From assembly GCA_012518325.1 (NCBI GenBank), contig JAAYSR010000234.1, positions 6,493 to 70,492 of the forward strand: a stretch of 64,000 nt of DNA. The letters run 5' to 3'. How positions within the stretch are numbered: position 1 is the stretch's first letter; every line of letters begins with the position of its first letter. Both the position numbers and the translations under genes were made by a program. This document shows positions 7,499 through 18,132 of this stretch, piece after piece. Below the pieces are notes generated by a model, which ran no database searches, was not told the origin of the DNA, and saw only the letters and a list, made by a program, of their open reading frames with translations. The DNA is from Bacillota bacterium (GTDB lineage: Bacteria > Bacillota > Limnochordia > Darwinibacteriales > Darwinibacteriaceae).

Positions 7499-8532
7499 AA
7501 GTCAGCCCTCCCAGCATTGTTCGGCGGTGCTGTTGAATCCCGCACCACCAGTTCTGTCTCTATAATCATGCGCTCAGGCCCAACAGGCTTGGTGCTGTCC
7601 GTCAGCCTGGCAATCAGATTCTCGGAGGCAAGGTAGCCGAGTTTGGAAATGGGCTGCCTGATTGTGGTCAGCTTAATTTCATGCTCCTGGGCAAAGGGAA
7701 TGTCATCAAAGCCCACCACTGATAAGTCGTCAGGAATCCTGTAGCCCAGTTCACGGGCGGCAGCAATGGCACCGTAGGCTGCCATGTCGCTGGCGCAGGC
7801 AATGGCGGTAATACCCCGATAGTTTTCCAAAAGATGTCTTGCCCCCCGCTGCCCAGACCGATGGGTAACATCCCCCAGATGGACATGGGCCGAACCTATC
7901 CCTCCCTCATCAAGGGCCCGCTGGAAGCCGCGGTAGCGCTGCACTGCATAATCAAAGCGCATATCACCGCTGATGTAGCCGATCTCCCGGTGCCCAAGGT
8001 CGATCAGGTGCCTGGCTGCCCGGTACGCCCCCTCCTCATTATCCACGTCAACAGAATGAACGTCCGGCAAGAAACAGGGTCCGATCAGCGTAAAGGGCAG
8101 ACCTCCCTCGCGGACCTTAGTGACTACTTCACTGTCCCGGGGAGTAGAAGCAACTATGATACCGTCGACTCTGCGCTGGCTGATCATGTTGCTCAGCACA
8201 GAGACAAAATCCTCCGTTGCACCCAGCAAAGACAGCAGCAGAAAGTACCCCTCCCGCGCTACTACGGTGCCGATCCCCTTCAGGAGTTCAGGGAAGAAGG
8301 GATCAGAAAAGACAGATTCTGCAGTGTGGGGAATCACCACGCCAATGTTGCGGGTTTCATTCTTCACCAGACCCTGGGCCAGGGCATTTGGCTGGTAGCC
8401 CAACTCCTCAACGGCGCGAAGCACCCGCTCGCGAGTCTTCTTTGAAACACGATTTGATTTGTTTAAGACATAACTTACCGTGGCAGTAGACACCCCGGCC
8501 TTGGCAGCAACATCGGCAATAGTTACTCTCAA
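7495..8532 (-). CDS. LacI/GalR-family transcriptional regulator of the sugar locus
   Basis: A 345-residue regulator with an N-terminal helix-turn-helix (VTIADVAAKAGVSTATVSYVLN, about residues 3-24), hinge helix PNALAQGLV and a periplasmic-binding-protein-like effector domain (IGVVIPH onward, with GDMRFDYAVQRYRGF and DDLSVVGFDDIPFA). I chose the TTG at 8532 because GGGAGGT ends 6 bases before it; the TTG at 8547 lies upstream of that ribosome binding site. It is co-transcribed with the GH1 gene and divergent from the ABC operon. It probably represses both until a sugar ligand binds, acting on the palindromes between the two operons (see 8594-8852). The ligand is not known. Confidence 0.92.
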   Translation of the reverse strand: MRVTIADVAAKAGVSTATVSYVLNKSNRVSKKTRERVLRAVEELGYQPNALAQGLVKNETRNIGVVIPHTAESVFSDPFFPELLKGIGTVVAREGYFLLLSLLGATEDFVSVLSNMISQRRVDGIIVASTPRDSEVVTKVREGGLPFTLIGPCFLPDVHSVDVDNEEGAYRAARHLIDLGHREIGYISGDMRFDYAVQRYRGFQRALDEGGIGSAHVHLGDVTHRSGQRGARHLLENYRGITAIACASDMAAYGAIAAARELGYRIPDDLSVVGFDDIPFAQEHEIKLTTIRQPISKLGYLASENLIARLTDSTKPVGPERMIIETELVVRDSTAPPNNAGRADL

Positions 8533-8593
8533 GCCACAACCTCCCAAAAAACAAACTCCTTTACGCTCGTTTTGCCCCGTTTGTCCAGCTCAT

Positions 8594-8621
8594 AGGCTAA
8601 TCGTTTAAGCATCGGTGTCAA
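8594..8621 (-). promoter_or_regulatory. Candidate promoter of the lacI-type gene with an operator-like site in its spacer
   Basis: On the minus strand a consensus -35 TTGACA (8621-8616) is followed after 16 bases by a weak -10 TAGCCT (8599-8594). Within the spacer lies TTAAACGATTA (8608-8598), a CG-centred element of LacI-family type. Its plus-strand reading TAATCGTTTAA differs by one base from TAATCGCTTAA at 8840-8850. Autorepression is an inference. Confidence 0.35.
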
Positions 8622-8697
8622 CGGGATTAGGGCCGCAATATCATCATATTCTACATGACAGCTTAGGATCCTTCCCAAATGGATAATCACGCTAGCT

Positions 8698-8719
8698 AAA
8701 TGCAAAAGTTTTTGCGTTT
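8698..8719. promoter_or_regulatory. Near-perfect 22-bp palindrome, candidate operator
   Basis: AAATGCAAAA-GT-TTTTGCGTTT: nine of the ten arm pairs match around a central GT. It sits in the 416-base gap between the LacI-type gene and the ABC operon. This is the strongest dyad in the gap and is of the size expected for a dimeric regulator. Assignment to the neighbouring LacI protein is an inference, since that family usually prefers a central CG. Confidence 0.5.
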
Positions 8720-8838
8720 CAATTTTATTTTATAGAAGGATATTTGCGGTTCTGCTTGAATATGTTAAGTGAATTGAAATTCTTCAGATACAGTCGCCTT
8801 TGATTCGCACCAGACCAGCAGCCGATGGCGAGTATTGC

Positions 8839-8850
8839 TTAATCGCTTAA
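8839..8850. promoter_or_regulatory. CG-centred dyad, second candidate LacI-family site
   Basis: TTAATCGCTTAA has matching TTAA arms around a central CG. It shares TAATCG-Y-TTAA with the element at 8598-8608, so the same protein could bind both, near opposite ends of the intergenic region. Confidence 0.35.
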
Positions 8851-8886
8851 CTTCTACAGCAAATCCTATCCACTTGTGACGGCGAC

Positions 8887-8905
8887 CAAACCCGTGCCGG
8901 GTTTG
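8887..8905. promoter_or_regulatory. 8-bp inverted repeat just upstream of the binding-protein gene
   Basis: CAAACCCG (8887-8894) and CGGGTTTG (8898-8905) are separated by TGC. It could be an operator or a leader hairpin, 28 bases before the ribosome binding site. The rest of the 8533-8948 gap shows no ORF or RNA that I recognise. Confidence 0.4.
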
Positions 8906-8948
8906 TTGATATAGAGCAAAGAAAAAACAAATGGAGAGGTGTTGTGCT

Positions 8949-10619
8949 TTGAGAAAACGCGTAGCTTTACTATTGGTTGTGCTGTTACTGGTCACGTCGA
9001 GTTCGATTGCATTTGCCGCCCCGGAACGCCATGAGACCCTGGTCGTCGGCGGCGGGCCCTGGAACCCTGCTACGAACTGGAATCCCCTGTATCCTCAACG
9101 CACTTCTGCAACAATCGGCCTGGTATACGAAACACTCTTCAGCTACAACCCTGAGACGAACGTATACAAGCCGTGGCTGGCAAAAAGCGGCGAGTGGGTC
9201 TCCGACACCGTTTATGAAGTTGAACTGCGCAGTGAGGCCCGTTGGTCAGACGGTGAACCTCTCACAGCGGCTGACGTCGTGTTTACCTACGAACTGGCTC
9301 GCGACAATGAACTTCCCTACACCCCAATTTGGAGACAGCTTTCAGAAGTAAAGGAACTCTCACCGACTAAGGTTCAATTCGTGTTCAGCGACCCAAGCTA
9401 CCAGGAGTGGCAGGTTGAACTTTATTCACGCCCCATCATCCCGAAGCACATCTGGAAAGACATACCAGGGGATCAACTGTTGGTGGTTGCCAACGAAAAT
9501 CCTGTAGGCAGCGGCCCCTACAAAGCCGGTGAAGGCGCTTCAGACAGAATTGTCTGGGATCGCGACGATAACTGGTGGGCTAACGAAGTATTTGGGCAGC
9601 CTCAGCCGAAGCGCGTGGTTGAGATGATTATTCCTGAGAACAACGTAGCCCTGGGCATGCTGATGCAGCGTACACTGGACCTGAGCAACTACTTCATCCC
9701 TGGCATTCCCGCGATCAAAAACTCGTTCGGTTTGAACACCTGGTTTGATGACGCTCCCTATATGCTGCAGGCAAATACTGCCGTTCTCTACCTCAACAAT
9801 CAGCGTCCTCCAATGGATGATAAGGTCTTCAGGCGTGCTTTGGCTCACGCTGTCAACCCAGAGGTCATTGTGGAACGCGTCTTTGAGTTCATGGTGCCTG
9901 CATCTGACCCAACCGGACTCTTTGGCGGCTGGATGGCCTACCATGATCCCGATGTCGCACGTGAATACGGCTTCAGCTACAATCCGGAATATGCAGCGCA
10001 ACTGCTGGACGAAGCAGGCTACGTCGACCAGGACGGCGACGGCTGGAGAGATCTGCCGGACGGTACGCCTATGAGCTTTGAGATTATCGTTCCTGCAGGC
10101 TGGACCGACTGGATGGAATCTATCCGCATCATCTCTGACCACTTCAGAGCAATCGGCGTCAACGCCAATCCGGCCTTCCCCGACCAGTCCGTATATGAAA
10201 ACCGGATGTTCACAGGCAACTTTGATATGCTGATCAATAACTACGGAGCCACTGTCTCTGGGTCCCCCTTCACCTACTGGAACTGGATTGCCAACCATAA
10301 CATCCATAGAGAACAGGTAACAGAAGGCAACTTCGGACGCTACGACAATCCTGAGCTGTTTGATCTCATTCTTGAGTTCAACAAGGTGCTGCCTATGACC
10401 GAAGAGTCCCTGGCGATTGCATCTGAGATCCAGAGGATCTTGCTGGAAGATATGCCGGCAATCCCCTTCTGGCAGAACGGAATGTGGGCAACGTCTCAAT
10501 CTGAGTGGTGGACCAACTGGCCAAGTGAGCACAACCCCGACGGATATCCCTCCACCTGGGGCGGCTACTGGCAAATGGGCGGCGTAGATATGCTCATCAA
10601 CCTCAGATCCACCAAGTAG
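8949..10619 (+). CDS. ABC transporter substrate-binding protein, family 5 (probable oligosaccharide)
   Basis: A 556-residue secreted binding protein of the SBP_bac_5 (peptide/nickel/opine) family: signal peptide (about 1-26, ending AFAA), then ETLVVGGGPWNPATNWNPLY, LVYETLFSYNP, LRSEARWSDGEPLTAADVVFTYEL and the long two-lobed fold to PSTWGGYWQ. I chose the TTG at 8949, which has GGAGAGGTG at the right distance and directly precedes the MRKR signal peptide; the ATG at 8931 overlaps that ribosome binding site. No lipobox cysteine follows the signal peptide, so it may be anchored another way or be loosely held. Family-5 proteins can bind beta-oligosaccharides, for example in Thermotoga, and the GH1 and LacI neighbours point that way. 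Aromatic richness fits sugar binding. The substrate remains inferred. Confidence 0.9.
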   Translation: MRKRVALLLVVLLLVTSSSIAFAAPERHETLVVGGGPWNPATNWNPLYPQRTSATIGLVYETLFSYNPETNVYKPWLAKSGEWVSDTVYEVELRSEARWSDGEPLTAADVVFTYELARDNELPYTPIWRQLSEVKELSPTKVQFVFSDPSYQEWQVELYSRPIIPKHIWKDIPGDQLLVVANENPVGSGPYKAGEGASDRIVWDRDDNWWANEVFGQPQPKRVVEMIIPENNVALGMLMQRTLDLSNYFIPGIPAIKNSFGLNTWFDDAPYMLQANTAVLYLNNQRPPMDDKVFRRALAHAVNPEVIVERVFEFMVPASDPTGLFGGWMAYHDPDVAREYGFSYNPEYAAQLLDEAGYVDQDGDGWRDLPDGTPMSFEIIVPAGWTDWMESIRIISDHFRAIGVNANPAFPDQSVYENRMFTGNFDMLINNYGATVSGSPFTYWNWIANHNIHREQVTEGNFGRYDNPELFDLILEFNKVLPMTEESLAIASEIQRILLEDMPAIPFWQNGMWATSQSEWWTNWPSEHNPDGYPSTWGGYWQMGGVDMLINLRSTK

Positions 10620-10640
10620 AAGCGGATACTCCCTCAACAA

Positions 10641-10668
10641 CCCCGATAGATCTTCTGATCTATCGGGG
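10641..10668 (+). other. 12-bp intergenic hairpin without T tract
   Basis: A perfect stem CCCCGATAGATC / GATCTATCGGGG with loop TTCT, 21 bases after the binding-protein stop. No run of T follows, so it is more likely a 3'-end-stabilising or processing hairpin that lets the binding protein be made in excess over the membrane subunits than a full terminator. Confidence 0.7.
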
Positions 10669-10707
10669 CACCATTTACTGTTATGGAAACTACAGAAAGA
10701 GGTCGTT

Positions 10708-11697
10708 ATGGGACGTTATTTGAGTAAGAAAATAGCAATTTACCTTGTCACTTTTGTCTTTGCGGTGACTCTGAACTGGGTGGTCCCCCGGCTGGTGCCA
10801 GGTGATCCCATCACCTCGCTCCTGGCCAGGTTTTCAGGGCTGGAAGGGGGCAAAGAAATTCTGCAGAGCTACTTTGTGCAGACATTCGGTTTGGATAAAC
10901 CGCTGTGGTCTCAGTATCTGGGTTTCTGGCGCTCACTTTTCATGGGCGAACTGGGAATCAGCATCACCCGCTTTCCGTCGCCGGTGATTGATATTATCAA
11001 AAACGCCATCATTTACGATTTCATCATTCTGCTTCCTTCAATCATTTTAAGCTGGATCATAGGCAACAAGCTCGGTGCCTTGTCGGGCGTGAACAAGACG
11101 GCAGATAACTTTCTGATGCCCGTCTTCTACTTCCTGACGTCCTCACCGTATTTCTGGTTTGCACTGGTTGTCTCCTATCTCCTCGGCATCGTGCTGGATA
11201 TCTTCCCTATCAGCCATGCCTACAGCGCTGCCCTTACACCCGGCTGGAACTGGATATTTATCGCAGATTTTATTATGCACTGGTTTCTGCCCTTCATCAC
11301 TATGTTCCTGGTCCAGCTCGGCGGCTGGGCAATCGGCATGCGGAACATGATTATCTACGAGACAAACACCAACTACTCCAGGTACATGGAGTCCCTGGGA
11401 GCATCCAGGCGGTTAATCCGCAACTACGGCTACCGCAACGGAATCCTGCCCCAGGTAACCGGCTTAGCGATAAGCCTTGGGACAATCATTTCCGGAGGAG
11501 TTCTGACACAGGTGGTGTTTGCCTATCCAGGTCTTGGCTATACCATGGTGCAGGCCATTAGGCAAAGTGACTATTTCCTGATTCAAGGATGCTTCCTCTT
11601 CCTGATCCTGATGGTGCTCGCCGCCAACTTCATTGTAGATATCGTCTACATGATCATTGACCCGCGGGTGCGGCATTCCTATTCGGAGGAGGTTTAG
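10708..11697 (+). CDS. ABC transporter permease, DppB/OppB type
   Basis: A 329-residue inner-membrane permease, first of the two. It starts with the usual N-terminal helix (IAIYLVTFVFAVTLNWVVPRLVPGDP) and has about six membrane segments with the EAA-type cytoplasmic loop MESLGASRRLIRNYGYRNGI near residues 229-248, where it contacts the ATPases. AGAGG precedes the ATG. The gene ends 2 bases before the second permease. It belongs to the five-gene family-5 importer, here probably for beta-oligosaccharides. Confidence 0.92.
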   Translation: MGRYLSKKIAIYLVTFVFAVTLNWVVPRLVPGDPITSLLARFSGLEGGKEILQSYFVQTFGLDKPLWSQYLGFWRSLFMGELGISITRFPSPVIDIIKNAIIYDFIILLPSIILSWIIGNKLGALSGVNKTADNFLMPVFYFLTSSPYFWFALVVSYLLGIVLDIFPISHAYSAALTPGWNWIFIADFIMHWFLPFITMFLVQLGGWAIGMRNMIIYETNTNYSRYMESLGASRRLIRNYGYRNGILPQVTGLAISLGTIISGGVLTQVVFAYPGLGYTMVQAIRQSDYFLIQGCFLFLILMVLAANFIVDIVYMIIDPRVRHSYSEEV

Positions 11698-11699
11698 GC

Positions 11700-12566
11700 A
11701 TGGCAAAGGGTTCTTTTTGGAAAAGGCATGAAAACCTCTACTTCGCGGTTACCAATAAAAAAGTGCTGTTTGGGGCATGTTTGTTCACCGCCATCTTGCT
11801 GCTCAGCATCATTGGGCCCTACCTTACCCCTTACGAACACGATGAGTTTGCCGGGCCGGGGTATCTGCCCCCCTCAAAGGAGCATTGGTTCGGCACGACT
11901 CTCCAGGGCAGAGATGTGTACACCGGAGTAGTCTACGGGCTCCGTTCCACCCTTTTGGTCGGTTTTCTAGCAGGAACGATTGCATCTGCAATCGGCCTGG
12001 TAGTGGGTTTTATCTCAGGCTACAACAGCGGCCGGGCAGCAGATGAGGGCCTGATGATGGTCACTAATGTGTTCATGGTTATTCCTTCCCTGGCCCTTTT
12101 AATTCTGCTTTCGGCCTATCTGCCCTACCGGGGCATTGTTACCCAAAGCCTGATTGTATCTGCCACCGCCTGGCCCTGGACAGCCAGGGCGGTTCGCTCA
12201 CAGACGATGTCCCTGCGCAGCCAGGAGTTTGTCAATTTGTCTCGGATCTCCGGCCTGAGCACCTTCCGCATACTCAAAGAAGACATTGCCGCCAACATGT
12301 TTTCCTATGTGTTCATGGTCTACATCCTCCAGTTTAACGGAACCATCTTGGCTTCAGTGGGACTGGAGTTTCTCGGGCTCGGTCCAACCCGGGGCATTTC
12401 CCTGGGCTTGATTCTGCAAAATGCAGTAAACTGGAATGCCCTGCATTTGGGTATGTGGTGGTGGATTATTATCCCAGGCCTGCTTCTGACTCTGTTGATC
12501 GTTTCGCTGTACTTTATTAATACTGGGCTTGATGAAGTATTCAACCCACGCTTGAGGGAGTTGTAG
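11700..12566 (+). CDS. ABC transporter permease, DppC/OppC type
   Basis: A 288-residue second permease of the importer. N-terminal OppC_N helix (VLFGACLFTAILLLSIIGPYL, about 21-41), then the GTTLQGRDVYTGVVYGLRSTL segment typical of the DppC family, about five further membrane segments and the EAA loop around FVNLSRISGLSTFRILKEDI. GGAGGAGG precedes the ATG closely and the gap to both neighbours is 2 bases, so it is translationally coupled. Confidence 0.92.
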   Translation: MAKGSFWKRHENLYFAVTNKKVLFGACLFTAILLLSIIGPYLTPYEHDEFAGPGYLPPSKEHWFGTTLQGRDVYTGVVYGLRSTLLVGFLAGTIASAIGLVVGFISGYNSGRAADEGLMMVTNVFMVIPSLALLILLSAYLPYRGIVTQSLIVSATAWPWTARAVRSQTMSLRSQEFVNLSRISGLSTFRILKEDIAANMFSYVFMVYILQFNGTILASVGLEFLGLGPTRGISLGLILQNAVNWNALHLGMWWWIIIPGLLLTLLIVSLYFINTGLDEVFNPRLREL

Positions 12567-12568
12567 CT

Positions 12569-13558
12569 ATGTCAGCAGAAAAAATCCTGGAACTGGAAGA
12601 ACTGCGGGCGTATTACCGCATCCTCAAGGGCGATGTCAAAGCCCTTGACGGCGTATCGTTCCACGTCACAAGGGGTGAGATCCTCGGAGTTGCAGGAGAA
12701 TCGGGCTGCGGCAAGAGCACACTGGCCAATACGCTCATCTTGCGCAAGAAGCCGCTGCAGCACATCTCCGGCAAAGCATGGTTTCTAGGCCAGGACCTGA
12801 TGACCATGCCTGAAGAAGAGTTTCGGCGGCTGCGTTTTCGCAATATCTCCATCATCCCCCAATACGCTTTGGATGCCCTCAGCCCAACGAAGAGAATAAA
12901 GACTTTTATTACAGATATGGCCCATGAACATGAAATTGAAACCAATGCAGCGTTTTTTGAGAAAGTTGCGGACAGATTCGCCATGGTCAATTTGGATCCC
13001 AATGTGTTGAATAAATACCCTATCGAGCTTTCTGGCGGGATGAAGCAGCGCGTTGTGATGATCATTTCCACGCTGATGAATCCCGACTTGGTGATAGCAG
13101 ATGAAATCACTTCGGCCCTGGATGTGAGCTCCCAGCGCTTTGCCGCGACGATGCTTATGGAACTGCGCGATCAGGGGATTATCGGCTCTTCGATATTCAT
13201 CACCCACGATATCTCCATCCTGTATCAAGTTGCTGACAGGCTGCTGATCATGTACGCCGGGCATGCGGTGGAGACCGGACCGGTGGAGGATCTGATCAAG
13301 AACCCCCGCCATCCGTACACGCAGGCACTGATCAGTTCCCTGCCCAAAGTTGGGGCACAGATCAAAGAGGAGCGTCTGGAGGGGATTAAGGGTACACCCC
13401 CGGAGCTCCTTGATATCGGACCAGGATGCCGTTTCCGGTTCCGCTGTCCATATCAAACCGCACAGTGCCAGAAAACGCCGGAAACCGTACAGATTTCTGA
13501 ACGCCACTCCATCGCCTGCTGGCATTATGAAGAGATTGGAAGTGAACACGTTGGCTGA
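12569..13558 (+). CDS. ABC transporter ATP-binding protein, OppD/DppD type
   Basis: A 329-residue cytoplasmic ATPase of the family-5 importer. Walker A is GESGCGKST (about residues 44-52), the signature LSGGMKQRV, Walker B LVIADEITSALD and the H-loop ITHDIS are all intact. The C-terminal oligopeptide/dipeptide extension (HPYTQALISSLP, then GCRFRFRCPYQTAQCQ) has the cysteines that in this subfamily can hold an Fe-S cluster. It pairs with the next ATPase as a heterodimer. Confidence 0.93.
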   Translation: MSAEKILELEELRAYYRILKGDVKALDGVSFHVTRGEILGVAGESGCGKSTLANTLILRKKPLQHISGKAWFLGQDLMTMPEEEFRRLRFRNISIIPQYALDALSPTKRIKTFITDMAHEHEIETNAAFFEKVADRFAMVNLDPNVLNKYPIELSGGMKQRVVMIISTLMNPDLVIADEITSALDVSSQRFAATMLMELRDQGIIGSSIFITHDISILYQVADRLLIMYAGHAVETGPVEDLIKNPRHPYTQALISSLPKVGAQIKEERLEGIKGTPPELLDIGPGCRFRFRCPYQTAQCQKTPETVQISERHSIACWHYEEIGSEHVG

Positions 13559-14480
13559 CAGACAAGGGAAACAACCAATTATCGCAGCTGAAAATCTAAG
13601 TAAAGTCTTTACCAGCGGTATTTTCATCCGAGCCAGAACGGAGGCCGTCAGGGATGCTTCCTTCGAAATGTACCCAGGGACCGTTCTCTCCTTGATCGGT
13701 GAAAGCGGCAGCGGCAAAACCACCATAGGGAAACTGATGCTGAAGCTGATCAAGCCCACCTCCGGGAAACTTCTCTATCGCGGACAGGACATCACCGAGA
13801 TCAAGGGCAAGGATGCCTTGCGGGATTATTACCGGAAGGTGCAGGGGATCTTCCAAGACCCATTTTCGTCATTTAACCCCCTCTTTCGCGTCGATCGAGT
13901 CTTTGATATGGTCTATGATGTGTTTCTGCCCCATGTCAAGAACCGGGAAGAACGCACCGCTGAAGTTCTGGAGAGCGTCAATCTCAACCCGGCCCGGATC
14001 TTGCACCAGTTCCCCCACCAGCTGAGCGGCGGACAGCTGCAACGCCTGCTGATCGCCCGTTCACTGCTCTTGGACGTTGATGTGCTGGTGGCAGATGAGT
14101 TAATCAGCATGCTGGACGCCTCGACGCGCATGGGCATCTTAAACTTGCTGGTGGATATCTGCCGGGAAAGGGGCATGTCAATTCTGTTTATCACCCATGA
14201 CTTAGCGTTGGGCTACTACATAAGTGATTACACCATGATCATGCACAGGGGCAGGCTTGTGGAAAAAGGCGCCACTGAGAAAATCTACAAGAACCCTGTC
14301 CACCCCTACACAAAAATGCTCTTTAACTCGGTACCCGATATCGGGCATAAGTGGGACAGGAATGAAAAGTTCGTCCCTGAACATGTGGAGCGTGAGATAG
14401 AGGCCTTCTACCGAAAAAATGCCGGCCAAGGCTTTACCTATGTTGACGCCGAGCATGGCGTGCTGCTCAGTGCAGAATGA
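13527..14480 (+). CDS. ABC transporter ATP-binding protein, OppF/DppF type
   Basis: The second ATPase of the importer, about 310-317 residues. Walker A GESGSGKTT, signature LSGGQLQRL, Walker B VLVADELISMLD and H-loop ITHDLA are intact, followed by the HPYTKMLFNSVP extension. In Walker B the usual P-V-S-A of this family is replaced by I-S-M. The start is uncertain: ATG 13527 (no clear ribosome binding site), GTG 13542, or TTG 13551, which has GGAAGTG upstream; all overlap the end of the OppD-type gene. A bidirectional terminator follows. Confidence 0.9.
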   Translation: MKRLEVNTLADRQGKQPIIAAENLSKVFTSGIFIRARTEAVRDASFEMYPGTVLSLIGESGSGKTTIGKLMLKLIKPTSGKLLYRGQDITEIKGKDALRDYYRKVQGIFQDPFSSFNPLFRVDRVFDMVYDVFLPHVKNREERTAEVLESVNLNPARILHQFPHQLSGGQLQRLLIARSLLLDVDVLVADELISMLDASTRMGILNLLVDICRERGMSILFITHDLALGYYISDYTMIMHRGRLVEKGATEKIYKNPVHPYTKMLFNSVPDIGHKWDRNEKFVPEHVEREIEAFYRKNAGQGFTYVDAEHGVLLSAE

Positions 14481-14492
14481 TTCACTCCCATG

Positions 14493-14526
14493 AAAAAAGC
14501 GGAGCCCACTCGGCTCCGCTTTTTTT
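14493..14526. terminator. Bidirectional terminator between the ABC operon and eno
   Basis: AAAAAAGCGGAGCC (14493-14506) pairs with GGCTCCGCTTTTTT (14512-14525) around a 5-base loop. The A and T runs give a U tract on either strand, serving the plus-strand ABC operon and the minus-strand glycolytic operon. Confidence 0.92.
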
Positions 14527-14537
14527 CTTGACTCCTG

Positions 14538-17356
<2,819 letters not shown>

Positions 17357-17378
17357 CTCTTCACACCTCTTTGGACCG

Positions 17379-18122
17379 CTAATAGTTGATAATGCCAACG
17401 AAGTCCTCTACTTTCAGGCTGGCACCGCCGACTAATGCGCCGTCAATTTCTGGCTGGTCCATAAATTCTTTGATATTCCCCGGCTTAACGCTGCCTCCGT
17501 ACTGGATGCGCACCTCTTGTGCGAGCTCGGGGCTGAACAGCTTGGCTACAGTCTGACGGATGGAGGCGATAACCTGGTTGGCATCGTTTCCATCGGATGT
17601 TTCTCCTGTACCAATGGCCCAGATCGGCTCGTAGGCGATGACAACCTGCCTGATTTGCTCCGCGCCCACACCGGCCAGGCCCTTCGTTGTCTGTTCGACC
17701 ACAACATTCTCTGTCTCGCCGGCTTTGCGCTGCTCCAAAGTCTCACCTACGCAGAGAATCGGTTTCAAACCGGTTTCCAGTGCCTTCAGAACTTTTTTGT
17801 TGATCAGCTCATCGTCTTCTTTAAAAATCTCCCTGCGTTCGGAGTGGCCCAGGATTACATATTCACAGCCAACATCTTCCAGCATGGCTGCGGAGATCTC
17901 GCCGGTAAATGCTCCCTGTTCAGCGAAATACATGTTCTGGGCTCCGAGTTTCACCTTGTTCAATCCCAAGGCGCTCAGGGACGCCAGGCTGGTAAATGGT
18001 GCACAGATTACTACTTCCACAGGGCTGTCTGCAACGAGTTCATCCAGCTTGCGGACCATCTCTGTTGCTTCACCTACGGTCTTGTGCATCTTCCAGTTTC
18101 CTGCAATAATTGGGGTTCGCAT
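17379..18122 (-). CDS. tpiA: Triosephosphate isomerase
   Basis: Interconverts dihydroxyacetone phosphate and glyceraldehyde 3-phosphate. It is a 247-residue TIM barrel with K11 in GNWKMHK, catalytic H93 in ILGHSERR and catalytic E165 in AYEPIWAIGTG, plus the phosphate loop YGGSV. The ATG at 18122 has GAGGTG upstream and gives the standard MRTPIIAGNWK start; the upstream ATG at 18143 overlaps pgk. Fourth gene of the glycolytic operon. Confidence 0.97.
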   Translation of the reverse strand: MRTPIIAGNWKMHKTVGEATEMVRKLDELVADSPVEVVICAPFTSLASLSALGLNKVKLGAQNMYFAEQGAFTGEISAAMLEDVGCEYVILGHSERREIFKEDDELINKKVLKALETGLKPILCVGETLEQRKAGETENVVVEQTTKGLAGVGAEQIRQVVIAYEPIWAIGTGETSDGNDANQVIASIRQTVAKLFSPELAQEVRIQYGGSVKPGNIKEFMDQPEIDGALVGGASLKVEDFVGIINY

Positions 18123-18132
18123 AATCTCACCT

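Noticed and set aside
9540..10640. Minus-strand open frame of 366 codons opposite the binding-protein gene
   Set aside because: Shadow of the GC-rich coding frame; no family features and it would face the clearly coding gene.
12785..13759. Minus-strand open frame of 324 codons opposite the two ATPase genes
   Set aside because: Spans the junction of two intact ABC ATPases on the other strand and shows no domain.
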